From Alloacidobacterium dinghuense (lineage in GTDB: Bacteria > Acidobacteriota > Terriglobia > Terriglobales > Acidobacteriaceae), in NCBI RefSeq assembly GCF_014274465.1, contig NZ_CP060394.1:1-64000 (forward strand): a DNA stretch of 64,000 bases, given 5' to 3'. Under the pieces are notes generated by a model that saw only the letters and a list, made by a program, of their open reading frames with translations, was not told where the DNA came from and ran no database searches. Positions within the stretch are counted from its first letter, which is position 1. The number at the start of each line of letters is the position of its first letter. Shown in pieces: positions 7,897 through 17,831 of the stretch. A program made the position numbers and the translations under genes.

Positions 7897-10356
7897 GTGA
7901 ATCTCAAGCCTCATCGTCGACTGGCAAGGAGAATGGCCGCTGGCCTTCTTTACTTTGCCTCCTTTGCGGCTGTTGCGCAGACTCCCGTGGTCCTCACTGT
8001 CTCCGACGAAAATGGGCTGGCCGTCTCCGGCGCGCAGGTTACGGTTTCCGAACCGGGGCGTCCCGATCTTGCGTTGCAGACCGACTACGCGGGCCGCTGC
8101 TCTTACGCATCGCGCCAGAACGCTCCATACCAGCTTCGCATCGAGAAACCGGGCTTCTATCAGGTCCTCAAATCCGGGGTGGACGCGCATCTTGAAGAAG
8201 TGGCAGTTGTGCTCACACACGAGCAGGTCATCCAGCAGGAGGTGAATGTCACAGCTTCAACGGTCGGAATCGATCCCGAACAGACATCGCTCAAGAGCAC
8301 GATGAATACGCCGGAGATCGTCAACATTCCCTACCCAACGTCGCGCGACATTCGCAACCTCCTGCCATTTAATCCCGGCGTTGTTCAGGATGCATCCGGT
8401 CAGGTTCATGTTGCTGGATCAGAAACCTACGCAACCCTTGATCTGCTGGATGGCTTCGATATTCGCTCCCCGCTCAGTGGACAGTTGGCCATGCGCGTAA
8501 GCGCCGACGCTGTCCGCTCCATCGATACCGAAATCACGCGCTATCCCGTCTCTTTCGGCAAAGCCACTGGCGGAGTCATCGCGTTTTACACCGGCATGGG
8601 GGACAACAAGTTTCGCTTCAACGCCACCGACTTTCTTCCCTCCTTTCACGATGTGAATGGAATCCGCTTCGATAAGTTCGTCCCGCGCTTCACTTTTTCC
8701 GGCCCCATCGTAAAGAATCGTGCATGGTTCTTCGATGGGCTGGAGACGGAATACGACAACATCTACATTCAGGAGCTACCCTCCAACGCCGACACAAACC
8801 ACCTGATACGCGGCAGCAATCTCGCCAAAGCGCAGGTGAACATCACGCCCGCCAATATTCTCTCCGGCGGATTTCTCTTCAACGACTACCACTCGCCCTA
8901 TGACGGAATCTCGTCGCTGACACCGCAGGAAAGCACAACGAAGCGGGATACAGTCGCGTGGCTGCCATACCTGCGCGATCAGCACACCTTTGCGAACGGC
9001 GCGCTGCTCGACACGGGCTTTGGATACGTGCGCTTTCGCGATGGTTATGAGCCACGCGGCGACCAGCCCTACGCACTGACGCCTGAACTCTCGCAGGGCA
9101 GCTATTTTGAAAACCAGGTCTCTCACTCGCATCGTGAAGAGGGCATAGCAAACCTCTATCTGCCGCCACGGCAATGGCTCGGACGCCACGATCTAAGAAC
9201 CGGCATCGATCTTGACCACGTTGACTTTGACGTTCATGTATCACGCGCGCCAGTGAACTACCTGCGTGAAGACGGAACGTTGTCGCGCCGCAGCGTCTTC
9301 CCCTATTTCGCGCCGTTCACCAGGCACAATGTCGAGACGGGCGTATATCTTCAGGACCGCTGGCTCGCGCGCCCCGGTCTGATGATCGAGCCGGGATTGC
9401 GTTTCGATTGGGACGAGATCATTCGGCGTCCGCTGTTTTCGCCTCGCGTCGCGATCGCCTACGCGCCCGGCTCGAATCCTACGACCAAACTCTCAGCCGG
9501 CATCGGACTCTACTATGAGCACACGCAGCTTGAATATCTGATGCGCGCCCTCGCCGGCATCCGCTACGACACGTACTACGCGACTGACGGCGTCACTCCC
9601 GTGAGCGGACCGCTCGAAACCATTTTTCAAGCAAACGATAATCTGCTGCATCAGACACACACCATCAACTGGAGCCTCGGCATCGAGCAGAAATTGCCGA
9701 GTGAGATTTACGCGAGCGTGAATTTTCTTGAGAAGCGAACCAACAATGGCTTCGTTTACGCCAATCAGAACGGCCTCGCAGCGTTGTCTGGAATATATCT
9801 GCTGACCAATCAAAGAAGCGACCATTACGACTCGGTGGAGTTCCATGCCCGCCACACCTTCGCCAGCGGATACACGCTCTTTGCTTCCTACATGTGGTCG
9901 TCGGCGCACACAAATGCGGCGCTCGATTATCTGCCAACCGTGTCCGTGCTCGGCCCGCAGCAGAGCGGTCCTTTGGCCTGGAATTCGCCGAACCGCCTCA
10001 TTTCCTGGGGCTGGCTGCCTTTCCTGCTTCCGAAATTCAAGAAGAGTTGGGACTTCGTTTACACGGCACAATGGCAGTCTGGATTTCCCTTCACTGCCGT
10101 CAACGCCGCCCGACAGGTGGTCGGAGCGGCTGGCGCATACCACTTTCCCGACTATGTCTCGTTCAGCCCCGGCCTTGAGTGGCGCTTCCATTTTCGTGGT
10201 GCGTATTTCGGTCTCCGTGGCGTCCTCGAAAACGCAACCGACAGCAAAGATCCCGGCGTCGTAAACAACGTCGTCGACTCGCCGATGTTCGGCACATTCA
10301 GCGAGTTTCAGGGCAGGGCAGTCACGGGCCGCCTTCGGCTGATTGGAGCGAAATAG
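7897..10356 (+). CDS. TonB-dependent receptor with N-terminal carboxypeptidase-regulatory-like domain
   Basis: 819-aa outer-membrane receptor. An N-terminal signal peptide (hydrophobic AAGLLYFASFAAVAQ) is followed by a carboxypeptidase regulatory-like domain (VVLTVSDENGLAVSGAQVTV, residues about 30-110), a plug region (NIPYPTSRDIRNLLPFNPGV) and a long beta barrel rich in aromatic, alternating strands. Imports an unknown substrate, probably oligosaccharide, peptide or metal chelate, using TonB-ExbBD energy. Start uncertain: GTG at 7897 or ATG at 7933; neither has a well-placed Shine-Dalgarno site. The gene stands alone and meets glmS tail to tail, the two stops being adjacent. It is shorter than typical acidobacterial Oar-like receptors (about 1000-1200 aa). 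Confidence 0.85.
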   Translation: MNLKPHRRLARRMAAGLLYFASFAAVAQTPVVLTVSDENGLAVSGAQVTVSEPGRPDLALQTDYAGRCSYASRQNAPYQLRIEKPGFYQVLKSGVDAHLEEVAVVLTHEQVIQQEVNVTASTVGIDPEQTSLKSTMNTPEIVNIPYPTSRDIRNLLPFNPGVVQDASGQVHVAGSETYATLDLLDGFDIRSPLSGQLAMRVSADAVRSIDTEITRYPVSFGKATGGVIAFYTGMGDNKFRFNATDFLPSFHDVNGIRFDKFVPRFTFSGPIVKNRAWFFDGLETEYDNIYIQELPSNADTNHLIRGSNLAKAQVNITPANILSGGFLFNDYHSPYDGISSLTPQESTTKRDTVAWLPYLRDQHTFANGALLDTGFGYVRFRDGYEPRGDQPYALTPELSQGSYFENQVSHSHREEGIANLYLPPRQWLGRHDLRTGIDLDHVDFDVHVSRAPVNYLREDGTLSRRSVFPYFAPFTRHNVETGVYLQDRWLARPGLMIEPGLRFDWDEIIRRPLFSPRVAIAYAPGSNPTTKLSAGIGLYYEHTQLEYLMRALAGIRYDTYYATDGVTPVSGPLETIFQANDNLLHQTHTINWSLGIEQKLPSEIYASVNFLEKRTNNGFVYANQNGLAALSGIYLLTNQRSDHYDSVEFHARHTFASGYTLFASYMWSSAHTNAALDYLPTVSVLGPQQSGPLAWNSPNRLISWGWLPFLLPKFKKSWDFVYTAQWQSGFPFTAVNAARQVVGAAGAYHFPDYVSFSPGLEWRFHFRGAYFGLRGVLENATDSKDPGVVNNVVDSPMFGTFSEFQGRAVTGRLRLIGAK

Positions 10357-12237
10357 CTATTCCACGGTGACAGATTTTGCCAGATTGCGCGGCTGGTCAA
10401 CATCGCAACCGCGCCGCACCGCGATGTGGTAGGCCAGCAGCTGCAACGGAATCACATCGAGCACTGATAGCAGCAGCTCCGATGTATGCGGAACATGCAG
10501 CACATGTTCCACGAGATGGCCGATGTCTGTGTCCCCTTCGACGGCGACAGCGATAACCTTGCCAGAACGCGCAGTGACTTCCTGAATATTCGAGAGTGTC
10601 TTCTCGTATCGTAGTTTCGAGTCGCGATTGCTCTTGTCCTGCGTAGCCAACACGACCACCGGAAGCGTCTCGTCGATGAGCGCGTTGGGGCCGTGCTTCA
10701 TCTCGCCTGCGGGATAGCCTTCCGCGTGAATATAGGAAATTTCCTTCAGCTTGAGCGCGCCTTCAAGAGCGATGGGGTAGTGGATGCCCCGTCCAAGAAA
10801 GAGAAAATCGCTGACGTTCGAATAAATCCGGGCGAGCTTCTCGCATTCGCCGTCTACAGTTTTCAGAATCTCTTCGACCTTGCCGGGCAGCATCGTCAGT
10901 TCTTCAAGCAGGGCGCGGCCTTCGTCCTCGGAGATGGTCTGACGCGCCTGTGCAAGGTGCACAGCAAAGAGAAAGAGAGCAACCAGTTGTGCCGTGAAGG
11001 CTTTGGTCGAGGCGACGCCGATCTCCGGCCCAGCGTGGGTGTAGATCGTGCCGTGAGCCTCGCGCGCAATCATGGCGCCGACGACGTTGCAGATGGCGAT
11101 CGTCTTCGATCCCTTGCTGATCATCTCGCGCTGCGCCGCAAGCGTATCCGCTGTTTCGCCCGACTGCGTGATCAGCAAGCCCAGTGCAGTTGGATCGGGA
11201 ATCGGGTCGCGATAGCGATATTCGCTTGCGTAGTCCACTTCGACCGGAACGCGTGCGAGGCGCTCAATCATAAACTTACCCGCCGTAGCAGCGTGCCAGC
11301 TGGTGCCGCAAGCGGCAATGTTGATTTTCGTAGCGCGGCGGAAGTCTTCATCGCTGATCTTCATCTCGCTCAAAAAGACCTTGCCGGTGTCGAGCGATAT
11401 GCGGCCGAGCGTGGTGTCGCGAATCGCTCGCGGCTGCTCGAAAATTTCCTTGAGCATGAAATGCTTGTAGCCGCCTTTTTCTGCCTGGATCGGGTCCCAC
11501 TGGATGCGCTGCACCTGGCGCTCGATGGGGTTGCCATGGAAGTCGGTTAGTTGAACGCCCGAAGGCGTGATCACCGCCATGTCGCCGTCCGCGAGGAAAT
11601 AGAGATTTCGCGTGTGATGCAGAATCCCAGGCACGTCCGAGGCAACGAAGTATTCGCCTTCGCCCAACCCGATCACAGCGGGCGGACCAAAGCGCGCCGC
11701 CACGATCTTATCGGGCTCGTCAGCCGAGATGACCACAATCGCGAAGGCTCCCGTTAGTCGCGCAACCGAGCGGCGCACGGCTTCTTCGAGCGGCATCGTC
11801 TTGCCGGAAGTCGCGGCGGAGGCCATTTCCTGCTCGATGAGGTGCGCGATGATTTCTGTATCTGTTTCAGTTACGAATTTATGACCCTCGGCGGCGAGTT
11901 CGTGCTTGAGGGCGAGGTAGTTCTCTACGATGCCGTTGTGGACGACAACGATGCGGCCTGTGCAGTCGCGGTGCGGGTGGGCGTTTTCTTCCGTTGGACG
12001 GCCATGCGTCGCCCAGCGCGTGTGCCCTATGCCATAGGTCCCATGAATGGGACGGTCGCTGAGGACTTCTTCAAGCTTGCGCAGTTTGCCCGGGGCACGG
12101 CGCAGTTCCAGGCCATTGCCTGTTCCGCCGACGGCGATACCGGCTGAGTCGTAGCCGCGGTATTCCAGACGGCGCAAGCCTTCGATGATGACAGGAACCA
12201 CTTCCTTTTTTCCAACGTAGCCAACAATCCCACACAT
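10357..12237 (-). CDS. glmS: Glutamine-fructose-6-phosphate aminotransferase (isomerizing)
   Basis: 626-aa enzyme making glucosamine-6-phosphate from fructose-6-phosphate and glutamine, the first step to UDP-GlcNAc for peptidoglycan and lipid A. N-terminal glutaminase domain begins MCGIVGYVG, so Cys2 is the nucleophile once Met is removed; this fixes the start at 12237. GHTRWATHG and the two C-terminal SIS domains ([41 protein letters not shown]) follow, with the usual C-terminal KSVTVE. A TACAAT hexamer 7 nt upstream of the ATG could be a -10 box for a very short leader. No glmS ribozyme-like leader is evident. Confidence 0.97.
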   Translation of the reverse strand: MCGIVGYVGKKEVVPVIIEGLRRLEYRGYDSAGIAVGGTGNGLELRRAPGKLRKLEEVLSDRPIHGTYGIGHTRWATHGRPTEENAHPHRDCTGRIVVVHNGIVENYLALKHELAAEGHKFVTETDTEIIAHLIEQEMASAATSGKTMPLEEAVRRSVARLTGAFAIVVISADEPDKIVAARFGPPAVIGLGEGEYFVASDVPGILHHTRNLYFLADGDMAVITPSGVQLTDFHGNPIERQVQRIQWDPIQAEKGGYKHFMLKEIFEQPRAIRDTTLGRISLDTGKVFLSEMKISDEDFRRATKINIAACGTSWHAATAGKFMIERLARVPVEVDYASEYRYRDPIPDPTALGLLITQSGETADTLAAQREMISKGSKTIAICNVVGAMIAREAHGTIYTHAGPEIGVASTKAFTAQLVALFLFAVHLAQARQTISEDEGRALLEELTMLPGKVEEILKTVDGECEKLARIYSNVSDFLFLGRGIHYPIALEGALKLKEISYIHAEGYPAGEMKHGPNALIDETLPVVVLATQDKSNRDSKLRYEKTLSNIQEVTARSGKVIAVAVEGDTDIGHLVEHVLHVPHTSELLLSVLDVIPLQLLAYHIAVRRGCDVDQPRNLAKSVTVE

Positions 12238-12590
12238 AGTTGAGATTGTACGGTAGCTGGTCAAGAGTGCCACGAACTGGAAACTCAGCTACCACCGACC
12301 ATGCGACGTAACTGTATACGGCGAGTGTCTCTCCACCCGCCCCTGTATACACGTGATGACATCGGCACACGGCAGCCTGTCCGCTAACTGAATGGTTCGA
12401 AAGCCGATAAGTCAAAACCAGAAACTGGCGGCCCGTTTGCTTTACCTAACGCAGCAAGGTGTCGGCGCGAGAGGCACAGGAATGGGTCGAGTAAGGGCAT
12501 TACTTTTGTTCGCTTACTTCGACGGGGCGGTTCCGCAGTAAATGCTTGATTGGCTTCCGGTCCGATATTGGGAATTAACAGGAGATTTAC
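12238..12590. other. Intergenic region between divergent glmS and Ig-like lipoprotein gene
   Basis: 353 bp with no supported gene. It contains two copies of CTGTATAC (12312-12319 and 12343-12350) 31 bp apart, each with a palindromic GTATAC core, which might be protein-binding sites. The right end carries the ribosome binding site of the lipoprotein gene. Nothing else was recognised. Confidence 0.4.
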
Positions 12591-14285
12591 ATGTTCGCTC
12601 GTTCTTGTATTCGGGGGCTTTCGCATATCTGCCTTGGTGCTCTTCTTGGTGCTGCGCTTATCGGCTGTACCAATCCCACAGGGCTGGACTCTATTCAGGT
12701 TTCACCGACATCTCAGTCGCTCACGGCAGGCCAGACGGCGCAACTCACCGCAACCGGAACCTACGGTAACGCAAATCATCTTTCAACCCAAAACATAACG
12801 AGCGGAGTCACGTGGAACTCCTCGTCTCCATCGGTTGCAACCATCAGTTCTGCCGGGCTGGTAACCGCTGTCGGAGCGGGCACAACCACGATCACGGCGA
12901 ACGCCCAGGCATTCAACGGTCCTGTCAATTCCAGCGCAACCATCACCGTATCAGCGGCAGGCGGCGGAGTCGTATCCGGGGGGAGCGTCACTTCGATTTC
13001 TGTGATTCCCGGCGCTCAATCCGTTTCCGCGCCCGGTCAAACCAGTCAGTTCCTGGCCATCGGAACCACCTCATCCGGAGCGACCGCCGACCTGACGAGT
13101 CAGGTCACCTGGAGCTCCAGCAGCGTCCAGATTGCCACCGTTGCCCGCACCGGACTCGCCACAGCAGTCAGCCAGGGGAGCACAACCATCACTGCGATTT
13201 ACAACGCGGGGGCTGGAAGCGTGGTGACAGGCACCGGCGTCTTAACCGTAACCGGTGGGACAAAAGAGGAGTTCACCGCAATCAGTGTCACCCCAAGCTC
13301 TCAGTCTCTGTCGTCCTCCGGTCAAACCAGCCAGCTCATCGCGCTTGGCACCTCAGGCACAGGCCTCGAGCAGGATGTCACAAGTTCATCGCTCGTCAGA
13401 TGGAGTTCCAGCGTTCCCTCGATCGCCACAGTCAGCGCGTCTGGCCTTGTCACCGGCACAAGTCCAGGAAACGCCACCATCACAGCGGTGTTGACGAACC
13501 CGGACGGCACTGTTGTCTCTGGCACCGCAAGTGTGGCGATCAACAGTACGCCCGCGCCGGAGCCGCTGCTTTCGCTCCAGATTATCCCCAGCTCGATTAC
13601 CGTGGGCAATCTGCAGGATACGGGGAATTTCCTGGCGATCGGAACGTTCTCGACGCCTCCGTATGTAAGAGATCTCACGAACTCCGTGACCTGGGTTTCT
13701 TCTGTGCCCGACGTTTTCCCGGTCAACTCGAATAATAGCCCCACCGATCCAGGGGCTCCCGGCGGGATCGTGACTGCCTATGGCGACGGAGGCGCTGTCA
13801 TCATTGCGGAGGCAACCAGCAGCGACGGGGGCATTCAGACAGCCACGGCGACGTTCAACTGTCCCCTCGTTCTTCCCAACCCGCCATTAACAGCAGGTTC
13901 TTGTTTCCCGGGATCGCAGGCTGCCGCTTTGAAGGCAACCATCACCGTGTATAACGAAGGTCTGAATACGACCAATTGGCTCGTCACTGCCCCTTCCGCT
14001 ACTGGCACGCAGGATGTGATTCATTGCGGCCCCGGCTGGACACAGGGTGGTGGCTCAGTATGCGTGGCGCCCTATCCGATCGATCCAACGGGAGCCACTT
14101 CGCTCAAGATCGTCCTCGAGGCGCAGGGAGGACAGTTTGGCGGATGGTCCTGGTCGTGCGCGCCTAGCGACAAGGACGGCAACCTGATCCCATCAACATC
14201 CATAACAGCAGCCGGACCGAATTACTGCGCGGTCACGTTAAACGCAAACAACCCCAACGTAACGGTCGGAGCTATCTTCAACTAG
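12591..14285 (+). CDS. Exported lipoprotein with repeated bacterial Ig-like (Big2) domains
   Basis: 564-aa protein with a lipoprotein signal peptide: hydrophobic core and lipobox LIGC giving an acylated Cys near residue 26. It is followed by at least three clear Big2-type repeats (about residues 35-122, 133-220, 226-320) and a fourth more divergent one (330-415). Each repeat runs as IxVxPxxQSLSxxGQTxQLxAxGT, then VTWSSSxPxIATVxxxGLVTAV and ITA. A non-repetitive Cys-containing C-terminal domain (415-564) has no recognised family. Probably surface-anchored with an adhesive or structural role. AGGAG about 7 nt before the ATG supports the start. A strong bidirectional terminator follows. Confidence 0.85.
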   Translation: MFARSCIRGLSHICLGALLGAALIGCTNPTGLDSIQVSPTSQSLTAGQTAQLTATGTYGNANHLSTQNITSGVTWNSSSPSVATISSAGLVTAVGAGTTTITANAQAFNGPVNSSATITVSAAGGGVVSGGSVTSISVIPGAQSVSAPGQTSQFLAIGTTSSGATADLTSQVTWSSSSVQIATVARTGLATAVSQGSTTITAIYNAGAGSVVTGTGVLTVTGGTKEEFTAISVTPSSQSLSSSGQTSQLIALGTSGTGLEQDVTSSSLVRWSSSVPSIATVSASGLVTGTSPGNATITAVLTNPDGTVVSGTASVAINSTPAPEPLLSLQIIPSSITVGNLQDTGNFLAIGTFSTPPYVRDLTNSVTWVSSVPDVFPVNSNNSPTDPGAPGGIVTAYGDGGAVIIAEATSSDGGIQTATATFNCPLVLPNPPLTAGSCFPGSQAAALKATITVYNEGLNTTNWLVTAPSATGTQDVIHCGPGWTQGGGSVCVAPYPIDPTGATSLKIVLEAQGGQFGGWSWSCAPSDKDGNLIPSTSITAAGPNYCAVTLNANNPNVTVGAIFN

Positions 14286-14300
14286 AAACCGAGTTAGTAG

Positions 14301-14344
14301 CTTCAGAAAAAGGCCGCCTCGGATGAGGCGGCCTTTTTCTGAAG
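14301..14344. terminator. Bidirectional rho-independent terminator
   Basis: A perfect 20-bp stem, 14301-14320 paired with 14325-14344, closes a 4-nt GGAT loop. The arms have A-rich and T-rich outer parts around a GGCCGCCTC core, so a U tract follows the GC stem on either strand. It lies between the convergent Ig-like lipoprotein gene and purS and probably serves both. Confidence 0.9.
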
Positions 14345-14374
14345 CCCTCGACGCTTAATTGCACTTTGACGGCA

Positions 14375-14629
14375 CTATGCGCCTTCTTCCAGCTTGTAGC
14401 TGAATTCCTCAATGACCGGATTGGTCAGCACATCCTTGGCGATGCTCTCCACTTCTGCCTTGGCGGCAGCGGCGTCCAGAGAATTATCGAGGTCGAGGAC
14501 AAAATATTTTCCCTGCCGCACGTCATTCACAGCCTTGTATTGCATCTTTTTGAGTGCGTTCTGGATAGTCTGGCCCTGAGGGTCGAGCACAGTTTTCTTG
14601 AGTGTCACATAGACATGAGCCTTCATCAT
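14375..14629 (-). CDS. purS: Phosphoribosylformylglycinamidine synthase subunit PurS
   Basis: 84-aa small subunit of the three-part FGAM synthase (PurS-PurQ-PurL) of purine biosynthesis. Matches the family in length and pattern: KAHVYVTLKKTVLDPQGQTI at the N-terminus, VRQGKYFVLDLD in the middle, and LTNPVIEEFSYKLE at the end. Two ATG codons in tandem (14629 and 14626) can serve as start. No Shine-Dalgarno site is present; instead a perfect TATAAT lies 5 nt upstream, which would put transcription initiation on the start codon (leaderless mRNA). purQ and purL are not in the window. Divergent from ppa. Confidence 0.93.
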   Translation of the reverse strand: MMKAHVYVTLKKTVLDPQGQTIQNALKKMQYKAVNDVRQGKYFVLDLDNSLDAAAAKAEVESIAKDVLTNPVIEEFSYKLEEGA

Positions 14630-14634
14630 GGTCG

Positions 14635-14640
14635 ATTATA
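14635..14640 (-). promoter_or_regulatory. TATAAT -10 element directly upstream of purS
   Basis: On the reverse strand TATAAT is followed by only 5 nt before the first purS ATG. Initiation 6-8 nt after the hexamer would start the mRNA at or next to that ATG. No convincing -35 hexamer is seen 16-18 nt upstream. Confidence 0.45.
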
Positions 14641-14745
14641 AAGGACTGCGTGTCCGGCGATACGCACCATCGGCGCATTTAGCGCCAGTACCGCCGGATA
14701 GTGGTGGGGCCAATTTCACATCAAATTGCGTAAACTGGAATTCGC

Positions 14746-15300
14746 ATGGTGAATTATCTGGAACTACCGATTGGCGAGAAGTTGCCCGAGGTGATCAATG
14801 CTGTTATTGAGATCCCGTTTGAGGGCATTAATAAGTACGAGTACGACAAACAACTGCATGTCTTCCGGCTGGACCGCAATCTCTATTCTCCGGTGCACTA
14901 TCCGGGAGATTACGGGTTCATTCCGTCCACGCTCAGCGACGACGGCGATCCCCTCGACGTCCTAGTGCTCGTCGATGCGCCCAGCTTTCCCGGCTGCGTG
15001 ATGCAGGTGCGTCCGATCGGACTGATGGAGATGCTCGATCAGGGCGTTCTCGATGAGAAGGTCCTGGCAGTTGGGAAAAATAATCCTCGCTATACCGATG
15101 TGTGGAATTACTCCGAGATTTATCCGCATATGCTGAAAGAAATTACCCATTTCTTCTCAATCTACAAAGATCTTGAGGGGAAGCGGGTTGAAGTTCGTGG
15201 ATGGCACGATGCGGCCTATGCCCGCGATCGGGTTCTGCTGGCAGCGAAAAATTTCGCGGAAAACAAAGAGAAGAAGCTGGCTGAAGCTGGCGTTAAGTAG
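14746..15300 (+). CDS. ppa: Inorganic pyrophosphatase (family I)
   Basis: 184-aa soluble pyrophosphatase hydrolysing the PPi released by biosynthesis. Family I hallmarks: IEIPFEGINKYEYDK, HYPGDYGFIPSTL, and the metal-binding signature DDGDPLDVLVLVD with its acidic residues. Length fits the bacterial hexameric type. Starts at ATG 14746; a TAAACT hexamer 9 nt upstream may be a -10 box and no Shine-Dalgarno site is visible. Divergent from purS across 116 bp. Confidence 0.95.
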   Translation: MVNYLELPIGEKLPEVINAVIEIPFEGINKYEYDKQLHVFRLDRNLYSPVHYPGDYGFIPSTLSDDGDPLDVLVLVDAPSFPGCVMQVRPIGLMEMLDQGVLDEKVLAVGKNNPRYTDVWNYSEIYPHMLKEITHFFSIYKDLEGKRVEVRGWHDAAYARDRVLLAAKNFAENKEKKLAEAGVK

Positions 15301-15329
15301 CTGTCAGAGTGCTTTGCGTTCTGTGAAGC

Positions 15330-17831
15330 TCATGGTGCACTTTGAGCGGCTCGGGCTACGTGCGCAGGTTCCTCGTGGTCAGCAACTGTGAGGTTTGAAT
15401 TGCGATCGAACGCGATGGTGCCGGAGACCGTCTGCCTCAGCGGCCCTCGGCTTATGCTCGATTGATCGAGGACCAGCTGCCGATTCCTGATGGCGCCGTC
15501 TGCGCTCCAGTGGTCGAAACGCGTGAGGACCGCCGGCACAAGCGTGGTTGCTCCTTGTGTCCAGTCCCAGTGAAAAGTGCCTTTCGCTGACTGCGCGAGG
15601 CCTTCAGGCGAATATCCGGACAACTCCAAGTGAGCGCTTGCGCTCACTGTGCCGGAAAGCGGTGGCTCGTGCCAGACGGACGCGAGCCCGGCTACATTCG
15701 CGTGCAGCAGCTGCACATCAAAGCTGTAGTGAGGATCGCTGCTCGTCGCATCCATCGTTCCGGTCCCCTCAAGAACGCCACTCAGAGTGTGCCCTTCGAT
15801 CGACCTGAATTGGATTTGCCGTCCTTCAATATGCACCTCGCTTCCGGCATCGCGCAGTGCGAGCGGCCCGAGCGTAAATGTAGCCGTGCGAATCGTGCCA
15901 TCAAGCGCGGGCCATTGAACCTTGTTGCGATCCAGGCGCGCGAGAATCTGCTGCAGGAATTCGCCGTGCTCCCCGGCTCCCATCAAAGTTGATTGGATTG
16001 CCCCCGCATCGAGTTGCGGCGTCGAGAGCGAGAAGGCACGCACGCATCCGGGCGGCGCGCAAGGGATCGGCGAGGTAACAGAGAGCGTCGCCGGTATTTT
16101 GTGAAAGACAACGGACACCGGGTTCCAGATGATTCGCGTCGCGCTAATCGCGGCCTGCGCCGAAATAATTTCGACCGGTTCCGGAAGAAAGCTGGCCTGA
16201 TACGTCGCGTTCCGCAAACGAAGCGAACCCTCTGTCGTGATCGAAGGCGTCGGCTTGTCGGGAGTCGCAGCGGGAGCGAGCCATGGGCCGCGAACCGTCA
16301 AATCAAGAGTTGCGCTGCCTTGCGGGCCGAGCACCAGGGCTGCGTTGTGTAGCCGGCTGCTCATAGCAAGGATCGGGCGCACGCGCTCTAGAGAAGCATT
16401 GCCGCTCAAGCGCAGAGAAAAATTTTGCCGCGTGAAATCGCCGGAGATGTTCAGCGGCACGTCTTCCCCAAGCGAAATGCCCGCAGTCGCAAGATGCAGT
16501 GCCACCGGCGAACTCGGCGTCGTTGATCTGGATCTCGCAGAGCGTTTGCGTGCCGGTTGCGGCGTGAGGCTCGAAACATGCAGCGTAGGAAGCACGAGCG
16601 GAGCATCCATACCCGGAGTGCGAATCGCCAAGCCGTTGACGGTGGCCTCTCCGGTCAGGTTCTCTACCGGTGAACGCGAGTAGACCAGATTCCCGCCCAC
16701 GACTCCAGAAACCTGCGTGGAAGATGCGAACCCACTGCGGACAAGTCGCAGGGCAGATAAGCCGAATGCAGCCGGAACATTCTGAATCTGAAGATTAAAG
16801 CCAGGTTGCGGGTGCTCAATGTTGGGTACAGTTCCGGTCAGCAGCAAATGGCCACCGTCGATCGGCCAGAGGCACGTGAGGTTTTCAAGCGATCGCGACT
16901 CGTGAGCATAATTTCCCTGGCAGGTCGCGTCAACATTGAATGGTTCCAGTGGTGCGAATTCCTGGCGGTGCATTCCCGCGATCTGGATGCGGCTCTTGAA
17001 CTGCGGATTGAAGAGGCTGCCAGTGATCGTGCCCGTTACGTCCAGGCTACCGCGCCATCCCGTGTCCCGCCCGAGCAGCAGTCGCGCGAGCTGGCCGAGC
17101 GGCGCATTCGACCACTCCGTCTGGAGATCGACCGGCATGCTGCCAATCTCCGAAGTGCGATGCAGCGAGCCTTCTAGACGCAACCGCCCGGTATCAGAGA
17201 GGTCGAGATCGAGATCGGTGCGCAGAGGCTGGGCTTCAAAGCGCAGCCGCCATTCGTCAGGATTGGCAAGCCACATGGCAAAGTCGGCGTTGAGGAAGGA
17301 AAAGGGCTTCTTCTCGTTACCGATTTTGAAGTTGACGCGTGCATTGCTTGCCTCGATATACGGGAAGCGCGGAGAACCGCTGACGCGGCGCTGAGCCGTC
17401 GGTGCATTCGGGATGCGAGAAGCCTGCAGCAGCATCGTGGCAATATTCCAACGCCCTTCGCTGTTGCGAACCAGGTTCAGGCTCGGCTGATCGAAGCTGA
17501 TGCGGCCAATTTCCAGCCGTCCGCGCCAGAGAGACATGAGCCGCATCGACGCGTCAACGCTTGACGCGCGCAGAGTCGGTTCAGCCCCAAACGCCGGGTC
17601 TTCTTCCACGATGAAATCGCTCAGCTCAAGCCCCGGTCGCGGCAACAACCTCAAAGTCACAGATGAGAGGTGAACGCGCCGTCCGAGCCCTGCGCCGATG
17701 GCGTCGGCGATCCGCCGCTGATAGCGGTTCATGTTGATAAGCGGCGGCAGGATCAGGGCCGCAGCCAACAAGAGCAGCGTCGCGAAGAGAACCCAATATT
17801 TAGCCCGGGAATTACGCGGATTTTCGTTCAT
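15330..17831 (-). CDS. AsmA family envelope protein
   Basis: About 833-aa protein with a single N-terminal membrane anchor (WVLFATLLLLAAALILPPLI) followed by the AsmA N-terminal signature (NRYQRRIADAIGAGLGRRV; FDQPSLNLVRNSEGRWN) and a long beta-rich periplasmic part with a C-terminal AsmA_2-like region. AsmA-like proteins are thought to be bridge-like lipid-transport or outer-membrane homeostasis factors. The frame also has a GTG start at 17840; ATG at 17831 is preferred because GTGGA precedes it at suitable spacing. It lies 105 bp downstream of the lepB pair on the same strand and may be read through from rnc. Confidence 0.88.
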   Translation of the reverse strand: MNENPRNSRAKYWVLFATLLLLAAALILPPLINMNRYQRRIADAIGAGLGRRVHLSSVTLRLLPRPGLELSDFIVEEDPAFGAEPTLRASSVDASMRLMSLWRGRLEIGRISFDQPSLNLVRNSEGRWNIATMLLQASRIPNAPTAQRRVSGSPRFPYIEASNARVNFKIGNEKKPFSFLNADFAMWLANPDEWRLRFEAQPLRTDLDLDLSDTGRLRLEGSLHRTSEIGSMPVDLQTEWSNAPLGQLARLLLGRDTGWRGSLDVTGTITGSLFNPQFKSRIQIAGMHRQEFAPLEPFNVDATCQGNYAHESRSLENLTCLWPIDGGHLLLTGTVPNIEHPQPGFNLQIQNVPAAFGLSALRLVRSGFASSTQVSGVVGGNLVYSRSPVENLTGEATVNGLAIRTPGMDAPLVLPTLHVSSLTPQPARKRSARSRSTTPSSPVALHLATAGISLGEDVPLNISGDFTRQNFSLRLSGNASLERVRPILAMSSRLHNAALVLGPQGSATLDLTVRGPWLAPAATPDKPTPSITTEGSLRLRNATYQASFLPEPVEIISAQAAISATRIIWNPVSVVFHKIPATLSVTSPIPCAPPGCVRAFSLSTPQLDAGAIQSTLMGAGEHGEFLQQILARLDRNKVQWPALDGTIRTATFTLGPLALRDAGSEVHIEGRQIQFRSIEGHTLSGVLEGTGTMDATSSDPHYSFDVQLLHANVAGLASVWHEPPLSGTVSASAHLELSGYSPEGLAQSAKGTFHWDWTQGATTLVPAVLTRFDHWSADGAIRNRQLVLDQSSISRGPLRQTVSGTIAFDRNSNLTVADHEEPAHVARAAQSAP

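Noticed and set aside
10693-11550. 285-codon forward frame opposite glmS
   Set aside because: Antisense to intact glmS catalytic domains; no family features or ribosome binding site.
12238-12590. Considered a glmS ribozyme/riboswitch leader
   Set aside because: The glmS start is close to the candidate promoter and I see no pseudoknotted ribozyme core; the phylum is also not known for it.
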